Of a stretch of 5,480 bases of DNA, positions 1-4,371 are shown in pieces (the stretch's first letter is position 1; every line of letters begins with the position of its first letter). A program made the translations under genes and the position numbers. Source of the DNA: an uncultured Clostridia bacterium (GTDB lineage Bacteria > Bacillota > Clostridia > Oscillospirales > Ruminococcaceae); contig CAMWVO010000160.1 in NCBI GenBank assembly GCA_947177695.1, positions 1 through 5,480 of the forward strand, read 5' to 3'. Under the pieces are notes generated by a model. It was not told the DNA's origin. It saw only the letters and a list, made by a program, of their open reading frames with translations, and made no database searches.

Positions 1-158
1 GTTGTTATCATGCTTACGTTCAGGTCGGCGGCAAGCTGTCTTACGCTTGGCATAAGCTGATGGGCTTTCAGCTCGCCGCTCAGAATGGCTTCCTTAATGC
101 CGTCCTTGACCTGCTCGTACATGGGCTTGTCGCCCGCGGCATTAATAAATAAATTCAC
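1..158 (-). CDS. GntR-family (YtrA-type) transcriptional regulator, N-terminal part
   Basis: Partial gene; its 3' end lies beyond the left edge. The 52 complete codons visible read MNLFINAAGDKPMYEQV..., with the winged helix-turn-helix typical of GntR regulators: Y-x-Q-V near residues 14-17, I-x-x-A-I-x-x-G-x-L at 21-30, and P-S-V-R-Q-L-A at 37-43 leading into the recognition helix. The opening form (xPxYxQV plus PSVR) is that of the short YtrA subgroup, which usually represses its own operon and a nearby ABC transporter; that transporter would lie outside the window. I chose the GTG start at 156-158 because AGGAGG (minus strand, 168-173) sits 9 bases upstream. The gap to the upstream same-strand gene is 58 bases, so co-transcription is possible. 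A weak promoter of its own (TATACT at 200-205, TTGATC at 225-230, 19-base spacer) is also possible. A perfect 14-base palindrome lies at 188-201. Confidence 0.85.
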   Translation of the reverse strand, partial: MNLFINAAGDKPMYEQVKDGIKEAILSGELKAHQLMPSVRQLAADLNVSMIT

Positions 159-187
159 CGATCAATTCCTCCTTTGAAATTGTTTAT

Positions 188-201
188 CTTAAAGCTTTAA
201 G
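188..201. promoter_or_regulatory. 14-base palindrome upstream of the GntR-type gene
   Basis: CTTAAAGCTTTAAG is perfectly self-complementary. It lies 15 bases upstream of the ribosome binding site of the regulator gene and touches a possible -10 element (TATACT, minus strand, 200-205). Position and symmetry would suit an autoregulatory operator for a dimeric GntR protein, but AT-rich palindromes of this length also arise by chance. Confidence 0.3.
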
Positions 202-216
202 TATAGCGGCAATGAT

Positions 217-996
217 TTAGTACCGATCAATGCCGTGCTGTTTCAAGCATCTTCGGGTTTCATCGGCATCTGTAAACGCATCATTCACTGCCGAAAGGAT
301 TTTTTCTTCATATCCTTTTTGCCGCTGCCCCCAATTCGGGTGATATGTAAAAATGTAGCATATATCATTTTCAGAAATTACCTTCATATTTTCTTTCCTC
401 CATTGGGAGTTATCACCTAAGCCTTTGGGGTACAGTTTTTGGAATACTGACGGAAGTTCTTTTTCAAGAGAAACACCATACCATCCGAAGAATATCACTA
501 CTGTCGGCTTCAGCAGCTTTATCTCCTCAGAGAGGATTGCAGTCGGCGTCTGATGAAGAGCAAGCCGCTGCTCCTTATCCAAGGCACATTTTGATCCGAG
601 CCTATGAATTTTATCCAGGTTCGTCCAAGTGAGAGATATCTCATTCGGACCGCGCAGCGCTTTGATCTTGCGGATACGATTCCAGAATGCGCTGTTGTTT
701 CTTTTGTAAAGCGGACCTCTTTTGCATTCTGTGCCGGATGTACCCTCCAATTGACCGGCAATATATTCACGGTTAAATGTCTGTACACATTCAATAGGCA
801 TATCGAAATCTTTGTGTTTGGAGCCGTGACCTTCCTCCCCTACGATCAAAACACGGAATTTCCGCTCGTACCAATCCTTGGGGATATGGAGATAGTACGG
901 ATATGAAAACTCCTTGCACACAAGCTGCGGACATACCTTTTCCAGCTCCGCTTTCCAGTCCCGATATAATTTCAGCAACCGCTCTTCTTGACCCAT
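217..996 (-). CDS. Uncharacterised protein, possibly of the uracil-DNA-glycosylase-like superfamily
   Basis: A 259-residue soluble protein with no signal peptide or membrane segment. Visible motifs, in order, are: a beta-strand ending in a glycine loop, FRVLIVGEEGHG (residues 47-58); SLTWTNLDK (121-129); a hydrophobic strand with FFGWYG (about 168-173); and YIFTYHPNWG (214-223). A glycine loop after the first strand, a central Asn-containing strand and a late HPx loop occur in that order in uracil-DNA-glycosylase-like proteins, so I infer that fold. The exact substrate is unknown, and DNA repair activity is not shown. The frame stays open to 1203, but the best start is the ATG at 994-996, with a GCGAGG-like Shine-Dalgarno 7 bases upstream. 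The longer version would run across the promoter at 1111-1139. An alternative ATG at 1051-1053 has no ribosome binding site. The leader would be about 107 bases. A GntR-type gene follows on the same strand. Confidence 0.75.
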   Translation of the reverse strand: MGQEERLLKLYRDWKAELEKVCPQLVCKEFSYPYYLHIPKDWYERKFRVLIVGEEGHGSKHKDFDMPIECVQTFNREYIAGQLEGTSGTECKRGPLYKRNNSAFWNRIRKIKALRGPNEISLTWTNLDKIHRLGSKCALDKEQRLALHQTPTAILSEEIKLLKPTVVIFFGWYGVSLEKELPSVFQKLYPKGLGDNSQWRKENMKVISENDICYIFTYHPNWGQRQKGYEEKILSAVNDAFTDADETRRCLKQHGIDRY

Positions 997-1081
997 AACA
1001 AAACCTCGCTTTTGCAAACTTGTGTAAATCTTGTCCAAAACACTGAAACGCATGGAGTTCGGGCGGCTGATATTTTCCCGA

Positions 1082-1121
1082 CTGTGTATACTGTGTATCT
1101 CCATATATACAGTATACACAG
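1082..1121. promoter_or_regulatory. Long dyad (candidate operator) over the -10 and start of the minus-strand promoter
   Basis: Two perfect 13-base inverted arms, CTGTGTATACTGT (1082-1094) and its complement (1109-1121), extend inward by four more pairs (one G-T) to leave a 6-base loop. The right arm contains the -10 of the promoter at 1111-1139, and the left arm falls at about +10 to +22 of its transcript. A repressor bound here would block initiation. GTGTATAC-type dyads are commonly bound by YtrA-type GntR regulators, and such a gene lies at 1-158; the link is an inference. The same half-site recurs at 4206-4224. Confidence 0.6.
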
Positions 1122-1139
1122 CTATGCACAGTTTGTCAA
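1111..1139 (-). promoter_or_regulatory. Sigma-A promoter of the 217-996 gene
   Basis: Minus strand: TTGACA (1134-1139), 17-base spacer, TATACT (1111-1116). This is one mismatch from full consensus with ideal spacing. The predicted start is near 1104, giving a leader of about 107 bases before the ATG at 996. Confidence 0.8.
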
Positions 1140-1163
1140 CAGGTAACGAAAAAATTCTTTGTA

Positions 1164-1212
1164 TTTGTAGGAATGCACAAATATTGAAAAAGTTGTTGTG
1201 CAATTCTACAAA
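1164..1212. promoter_or_regulatory. Imperfect inverted repeat over a plus-strand promoter (candidate operator)
   Basis: The left arm TTTGTAGGAATGCACAA (1164-1180) and the complement of 1196-1212 (TTTGTAGAATTGCACAA) match at 15 of 17 positions, with 15 bases between them. The right arm covers the -35 and most of the spacer of the promoter at 1196-1225. It lies upstream of the predicted transcription start, so it should act as DNA, probably as a binding site for a dimeric regulator. Confidence 0.5.
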
Positions 1213-1225
1213 TATGTGGTATAAT
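1196..1225 (+). promoter_or_regulatory. Extended -10 promoter upstream of the surface-protein gene
   Basis: A perfect TATAAT (1220-1225) is preceded by TGG, an extended -10. A weak -35 (TTGTGC, 1196-1201) lies 18 bases away. The predicted start is near 1232, just before the hairpin terminator at 1236-1283. Transcripts reaching the gene at 1393 would have to read through that terminator. Confidence 0.65.
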
Positions 1226-1235
1226 GAAAAAAATC

Positions 1236-1283
1236 GCTCCGGTGAATTGTATTACTTATAGAACATTCACCGCGGAGCTTTTT
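1236..1283 (+). terminator. Promoter-proximal terminator or attenuator
   Basis: The stem is GCTCC + GGTGAAT (1236-1247) with ATTCACC (1265-1271) + GGAGC (1274-1278). It has 12 pairs with a 2-base GC bulge, a 17-base loop, and then TTTTT (1279-1283). This is a textbook intrinsic terminator, only about 5 bases after the predicted start of the promoter at 1196-1225. It would give an RNA of roughly 50 bases unless antitermination allows entry into the gene at 1393. Confidence 0.7.
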
Positions 1284-1378
1284 GTGCAAGCTTGCTGCCA
1301 AAACTGAATTTCCGTCTCGGGAGAACAGTACGGTTACTTGCTATAGACGGCGGCAAGCATAAAGGCTCAGCCTTTTGA
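1284..1378 (+). repeat. Structured intergenic repeat, copy 1
   Basis: This is the first of three related intergenic sequences, the others being at 3741-3810 and 3813-3908. It shares with copy 3 the series GTGCAA, AATT-CC, GTCTCGG, GCTAT-GACGGCGGCA and AAGGCTCAGCCTT in the same order and similar spacing. It can form two hairpins: CTTGC (1337-1341) with GCAAG (1353-1357), and AAAGGCT (1361-1367) with AGCCTTT (1369-1375). The second ends two bases before the ribosome binding site of the surface-protein gene, so this copy would sit in that gene's 5' leader and could affect translation. Confidence 0.6.
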
Positions 1379-1392
1379 AAGGATATGATCAA

Positions 1393-3660
1393 ATGAAAAA
1401 AACTACTATGAAAACAGCCGCGGCGGTCATGGCTGCAATGCTGGCTGGAACGGCGTGCGCTCCGATCGCGGCAGCGATAAACCCTGACGCACTTCCCGCT
1501 GCAACCGCTTCGGGAACATCAACCGCCAAAAAGGAGGACGCGTCCATGAAAGCCGCTCTGACAGAAGTCAAAAAGCGTATCGACATTCCCGAGGAGCTGT
1601 CGGAATTTACCTACGCCGAAAGCAAGGTGTACAGCAAAACGGGCTACAACTTTAACTGGAATACTCCCGACGGCGCAAAGGAAAGCAAAGGCATAAACGT
1701 TACCATTATCGGTAACGTTATAACCGAGTTCAGCCGCTACGGCTTTGACGAAAATGTCTACGGCGAGATAAGGCTTGCAAAGCTTTCTCAGGAAGAGATA
1801 ATTGCCAAGGCTAAGGAGAATTTGAAAAAGCTCGATCCCGATATTTACAGCGAGTGCAAGTTTGAACTCAGAAATCTCAGCCTCTCGTCAAGAGTTGCCG
1901 TGGTACGCGTTACGCGCAATGTAAACGGCGTTGATGTTACGGACAATGACGGAGTTATCAGAATAAATCAGGATACTGGCGAAATGACAGAGATGAGCCT
2001 GACATGGTGGGACGGCGCGTCTTTCTCCGACGCTAAAACCGCCAAGACCGAAGCGGAGATACAGGAAGCCTATAAGTCCCTCTGCACGCTTACGCCCTAC
2101 TACCGCATTTCCGATGAGTGGAACGAAAAGGAGAAAAAATACACGCCCGTAGTTAGGATTGTTTACGAACCAGATTTCAACAGCGAGATCGACGCCTACA
2201 CGGGCAAGGCTTCAACCATCTGGGAGGACATGAAAGCCGCAGGCGGCGAACATTATTACGGCAACAACAAGGTCACTTATGCAAACCCTGCCACGGGAAT
2301 AGGCATCGACTACGACGACGAGGTTGCCGATGCCGACGCGGCTGAAGCAGCTGTAGTTTTTTCCGAAGCGGAACAGAAAAAGCTTGACCAGAATGAAAAT
2401 CTCCTCAAAACCGATCAGGTCACGGCTCTTATGAAAAAGGATAAATTCGTTGCCCTTACCGACGGCTACAAGCTTAGGAATTACAGCGTATCGTCCCAAA
2501 AGGACGACAACGGCAAGGAAACTTTCACCATGTACGCCGAGTACGAGCTTGAAAAGTCCAAGGCGACGGCAAAGGACGGCTACAAATATGTAAACGTCCG
2601 CATTAACGCGGAAACCGGCGCAGTACTGTCCCTCAACAAATACGGCAATCAGAAATACTCCGAAATGCCTAAGCTTGATGTGAAAAAGGCGAACGCTGTT
2701 GCCGAGGAAGTCGCAAAGACCTACGCCAAGGATATTGTCTCACAGTACAGGGCTGAAAAACGCAACTCCGAGCCTGTCAACGTCTGGAGGGATTCCAGCA
2801 ACAAGGAACGCTTCGACACGGAAAGAAGATTTGTATTCAGCCGCTTTGTAAACGGCATTCAGGTGTCCAACAACGAGATAAGCGTAACCGTTGACTCCAA
2901 CGGCGTCGTTACCAATTACGACACCAGCCACACCGAGAATATAACTTTCCCTGCGGCGGATATTATCAGCACCGACGAAGCATTCAAGAAGCTTTACGAA
3001 CAGCGGGATTTCAACAAATACTACAACGGCTGGATAACCAAGGACGGTGTGTTCAAGACCTATCTGCTGTACGATATCGACAGGTTCTACATTAACGCTA
3101 AAACGGGCAAGCTTTGCAATTGGAACGGAAATGCGGCAACAGCTTCGGACTCCGACGGCGTAAGCTACAGCGACATCAAGGATATACCTCAGCGCGAGGC
3201 TATTCTCGAATTGCAGAAGTACGGCGTAACGCTTTCCGCAGACGGAAAGAAATTCAGACCGAACGACGCCATCAGCGAGGCTGATTTTGGAAACCTGCTT
3301 ACAGCTGCTTTGAACGGAGCATATGCGTATTACGATTTTCCCGACGTAGAGGAGGCCGCTGAAGAAGACCCCGAAGCCGAAGCCCTTGCAAAGGACGTAT
3401 CCGAGACTACCCGCAAAGAAGCGGCGGTAATGTTCGCGAATATATACGACCACAACGGAATTGCCGAGCTGAAAGGAATTTACAAGTCGTTCTACAGCGA
3501 TGTAAAGAGCAGCGACGAAAACGCCGGACACATTGCCATTGCATACGGAAAGGGCTTCTTCGGCAAGACAGCCGACGGACAGTTCCACGGCGACAAGGTC
3601 ATCACCCGCGCGGAGGCAATGCAGCTTGTTTACGATTACCTCAAGCTTTTATCAAAATGA
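1393..3660 (+). CDS. Secreted YcdB/YcdC-like protein with C-terminal SLH-like region
   Basis: Encodes 755 residues. Residues 1-28 form an export signal: MKKTTMK, a hydrophobic Ala/Met-rich core, and a likely signal-peptidase I site near AAA-IN. The Cys at 22 has a poor lipobox (GTAC), so a lipoprotein is less likely. Residues about 55-285 and 290-590 resemble two YcdB/YcdC-type (PepSY-like) units: strands with NFNW, then NVTIIGNVITEF, NGVDVTDNDGVIRINQDTGE (171-200 region), and later YVNVRINAETGAVLSL and ISVTVDSNGVVTNY. From 592 to 755 the sequence looks SLH-like: AILELQKYGV with KFRPNDAISEADF, then TRKEAAVMFANIY, and IAIAYGKGFFG, ADGQF, ITRAEAMQLVYDYL. An acidic stretch interrupts it at 649-668. 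SLH modules attach proteins to cell-wall polymers, so a wall-anchored surface protein is likely; its molecular function is unknown. ATG 1393 is chosen for AAAGGA at 1378-1383, 9 bases upstream, rather than the in-frame TTG at 1375. Confidence 0.85.
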   Translation: MKKTTMKTAAAVMAAMLAGTACAPIAAAINPDALPAATASGTSTAKKEDASMKAALTEVKKRIDIPEELSEFTYAESKVYSKTGYNFNWNTPDGAKESKGINVTIIGNVITEFSRYGFDENVYGEIRLAKLSQEEIIAKAKENLKKLDPDIYSECKFELRNLSLSSRVAVVRVTRNVNGVDVTDNDGVIRINQDTGEMTEMSLTWWDGASFSDAKTAKTEAEIQEAYKSLCTLTPYYRISDEWNEKEKKYTPVVRIVYEPDFNSEIDAYTGKASTIWEDMKAAGGEHYYGNNKVTYANPATGIGIDYDDEVADADAAEAAVVFSEAEQKKLDQNENLLKTDQVTALMKKDKFVALTDGYKLRNYSVSSQKDDNGKETFTMYAEYELEKSKATAKDGYKYVNVRINAETGAVLSLNKYGNQKYSEMPKLDVKKANAVAEEVAKTYAKDIVSQYRAEKRNSEPVNVWRDSSNKERFDTERRFVFSRFVNGIQVSNNEISVTVDSNGVVTNYDTSHTENITFPAADIISTDEAFKKLYEQRDFNKYYNGWITKDGVFKTYLLYDIDRFYINAKTGKLCNWNGNAATASDSDGVSYSDIKDIPQREAILELQKYGVTLSADGKKFRPNDAISEADFGNLLTAALNGAYAYYDFPDVEEAAEEDPEAEALAKDVSETTRKEAAVMFANIYDHNGIAELKGIYKSFYSDVKSSDENAGHIAIAYGKGFFGKTADGQFHGDKVITRAEAMQLVYDYLKLLSK

Positions 3661-3688
3661 TGTCTTCATAATTTTCTCTCCATAAAAT

Positions 3689-3744
3689 CAGTCCCGCGGG
3701 AACCGTTTGACGGTCTCCGCGGGACTGCTGTATTTATTCTGTTT
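3689..3744 (+). terminator. GC-rich terminator of the surface-protein gene
   Basis: An 11-base perfect stem, CAGTCCCGCGG (3689-3699) with CCGCGGGACTG (3717-3727), continues through ACCGT/ACGGT (3702-3706/3710-3714) around a TTG loop. The T-rich tail to 3744 is interrupted rather than a clean run, but stem strength and position 28 bases after the stop codon support termination. Confidence 0.75.
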
Positions 3745-3810
3745 TCGTCTGCACTTGCTATGGACGGCGGCAACGGGTTGACTGAACTTTGTTCAGTTGG
3801 CTCAGCCTTT
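3741..3810 (+). repeat. Structured intergenic repeat, copy 2 (variant)
   Basis: It contains TTGCTATGGACGGCGGCAA (3755-3773) and GGCTCAGCCTT (3799-3809), which are the core elements of copies 1 and 3. Between them is an insertion holding its own hairpin, ACTGAAC (3781-3787) with GTTCAGT (3791-3797) around TTT. The upstream block seen in copies 1 and 3 is reduced to TTTTCGTCT. Copy 3 starts three bases later, so the two are in tandem. Confidence 0.5.
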
Positions 3811-3812
3811 CG

Positions 3813-3908
3813 TGCAAACCCTTATGTGTCAAGGCAATTCCCAGTCTCGGAAACAAAATCTGCCGGCATCGCTATGGACGGCGGCATGGCTCAAGGCTCA
3901 GCCTTGTT
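3813..3908 (+). repeat. Structured intergenic repeat, copy 3
   Basis: The same order of blocks as copy 1: GTGCAA, CAATTCCC, GTCTCGG, GCTATGGACGGCGGCA (3871-3886) and AAGGCTCAGCCTT (3893-3905). The stems are TGCCG (3861-3865) with CGGCA (3882-3886), and AAGGCT/AGCCTT around one C. The copy ends exactly at the -35 of the small-peptide promoter (TTGACA, 3907-3912). Confidence 0.6.
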
Positions 3909-3935
3909 GACAATTGAAGAAAGGTGTGATACTAT
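3907..3935 (+). promoter_or_regulatory. Promoter of the small hydrophobic peptide gene
   Basis: TTGACA (3907-3912), a 17-base spacer, then TACTAT (3930-3935) preceded by TGA, an extended -10; an overlapping TATAAT starts at 3933. The predicted start is near 3942, giving a leader of about 64 bases. Confidence 0.75.
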
Positions 3936-3969
3936 AATAAAAGAGTGTGCCCAACGGCGGACGGTTGCT

Positions 3970-3993
3970 CCCCTTTCATTCAGACGAAAGGGG
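3970..3993 (+). promoter_or_regulatory. Leader hairpin sequestering the Shine-Dalgarno sequence
   Basis: CCCCTTTC (3970-3977) pairs perfectly with GAAAGGGG (3986-3993) around an 8-base loop. The Shine-Dalgarno of the peptide gene is AGGGGGA (3989-3995), 10 bases before the ATG, so most of it is inside the stem. Translation should be low unless this stem is opened, as is common in mRNAs of type I toxins. Confidence 0.6.
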
Positions 3994-4005
3994 GACTGAT
4001 AACTT

Positions 4006-4110
4006 ATGGATACATATGTCAGTTTATCTGATCTGGTACAGTTTGTACTTATGTTGACAGCAGTTGTCACCCTTTGTTATCTTGTCTTTCACGACAAGCG
4101 ACATAAGTAA
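4006..4110 (+). CDS. Small hydrophobic peptide, putative holin-like / type I toxin
   Basis: A 34-residue peptide beginning MDTYVSLSDLVQFV. It has a short polar N-terminus, one membrane segment at about residues 8-28 rich in Leu, Val and Phe, and a basic tail HDKRHK. Length, single membrane span and charged C-terminus match the small putative holin-like toxins of Firmicutes and Fst/TxpA-type peptides, which damage the membrane when made in excess. The start is supported by AGGGGGA 10 bases upstream and by in-frame stops TGA TAA just before it. The gene has its own promoter (3907-3935), a bidirectional terminator (4119-4159) and a facing antisense promoter (4214-4242). Within the mRNA, CCTTTGTTA (4071-4079) can pair with TAACAAAGG (4108-4116), enclosing CTTGTC/GACAAG (4081-4086/4093-4098). 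A competing pairing joins ACTTATGT (4047-4054) with ACATAAGT (4101-4108). Toxicity is an inference from form and context. Confidence 0.75.
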   Translation: MDTYVSLSDLVQFVLMLTAVVTLCYLVFHDKRHK

Positions 4111-4118
4111 CAAAGGAC

Positions 4119-4159
4119 AAAAATAACCGCCCAGCTTCCCCAAGTTGACGGTTATTTTT
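4119..4159. terminator. Bidirectional terminator of the peptide mRNA and antisense RNA
   Basis: AAAAATAACCG (4119-4129) pairs perfectly with CGGTTATTTTT (4149-4159), with a possible inner AGCTT/AAGTT stem. It has T runs on the outgoing side of both strands, so it can end transcription from the left (peptide mRNA, stop codon 8 bases before) and from the right (antisense RNA). Confidence 0.8.
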
Positions 4160-4207
4160 ATTAGCTAAAAACTTTTGGGAGCAGCCGTTCGTCGGCACGC
4201 TCTTTAT
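4119..4207 (-). ncRNA. Predicted antisense RNA, candidate type I antitoxin
   Basis: No protein is supported on this strand, yet a near-consensus promoter at 4214-4242 fires leftwards with a start near 4207. The RNA would be about 90 bases if it stops at the shared terminator, or longer if it reads into the peptide gene. It begins with a hairpin, GAGC + GCCG with CGGC + GCTC (4179-4202 on the plus strand). It overlaps the peptide mRNA at least across the terminator, giving about 40 bases of perfect complementarity. Convergent overlap at the 3' end is the arrangement of RatA/TxpA, SR4/BsrG and the par locus of pAD1. The role is inferred; no RNA evidence can be seen here. Confidence 0.55.
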
Positions 4208-4213
4208 ATTTAC

Positions 4214-4242
4214 AGTATACACAATAATTTTGCTTTTGTCAA
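4214..4242 (-). promoter_or_regulatory. Antisense promoter facing the small peptide gene
   Basis: Minus strand: TTGACA (4237-4242), 17-base spacer, TATACT (4214-4219), the same hexamers and spacing as the promoter at 1111-1139. The -10 region TTGTGTATACTGTAAATAT (4206-4224) matches that promoter at 17 of 19 positions. Confidence 0.75.
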
Positions 4243-4257
4243 TACCCAAACCGTAAA

Positions 4258-4285
4258 AAACTGTCCATACCTCGCAGGACTGTTT
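4258..4285 (-). terminator. Weak minus-strand terminator-like hairpin
   Basis: AAAC + GTCC (4258-4261, 4263-4266) pairs with GGAC + GTTT (4277-4280, 4282-4285), with one mismatch. On the minus strand a run of six T follows. It could shield the antisense promoter from transcription arriving from the right, but the stem is short and no upstream minus-strand gene needs it. Confidence 0.25.
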
Positions 4286-4307
4286 GTTCCGTCAATACGA
4301 GATTTGA

Positions 4308-4336
4308 TTGACAAGCTTTGAGTTTTATGCTATAAT
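4308..4336 (+). promoter_or_regulatory. Full-consensus promoter of the LRR lipoprotein gene
   Basis: TTGACA (4308-4313), exactly 17 bases, TATAAT (4331-4336), with TGC in front as an extended -10. Every element is at consensus. The predicted start is near 4343, leaving a leader of about 29 bases. No dyad overlaps it, so expression may be high and constitutive. Confidence 0.85.
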
Positions 4337-4371
4337 TTTAAAAGCTTTTGCCAAGGAGGTATACATATATT

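Noticed and set aside
235..906. Plus-strand open frames of 61 and 100 codons opposite the glycosylase-like gene
   Set aside because: Both are antisense to a better-supported gene and lack start signals.
997..1203. N-terminal extension of the glycosylase-like gene up to 1203
   Set aside because: It would place the promoter and dyad at 1082-1139 inside the coding region, and the added residues look non-coding. The ATG at 994-996 has a plausible ribosome binding site.
1031..1261. Plus-strand open frame of 76 codons
   Set aside because: It spans a dyad, two promoters and part of a terminator, with no ribosome binding site.
1375..1392. TTG start for the surface protein (and likewise TTG 4348 for the lipoprotein)
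   Set aside because: Each TTG lies upstream of or at the ribosome binding site. The downstream ATG gives a proper signal peptide immediately.
2740..3588. Long minus-strand open frame (282 codons) inside the surface-protein gene
   Set aside because: It is a codon-bias shadow of the plus-strand gene, with no promoter, ribosome binding site or recognisable domain.
1284..3908. CRISPR array from the repeated GACGGCGGCA units
   Set aside because: There are only three divergent copies at irregular distances, with no regular spacers and no cas genes.
3760..3999. Plus-strand open frame of 79 codons
   Set aside because: It runs through two copies of the intergenic repeat, the small-peptide promoter and its leader hairpin. 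It has no ribosome binding site, and its repeated MDGG comes from the DNA repeat.
4067..4249. Minus-strand open frame of 60 codons opposite the small peptide
   Set aside because: Its start lies upstream of the antisense promoter and it reads through the terminator. There is no Shine-Dalgarno, and the composition is unlike a protein.
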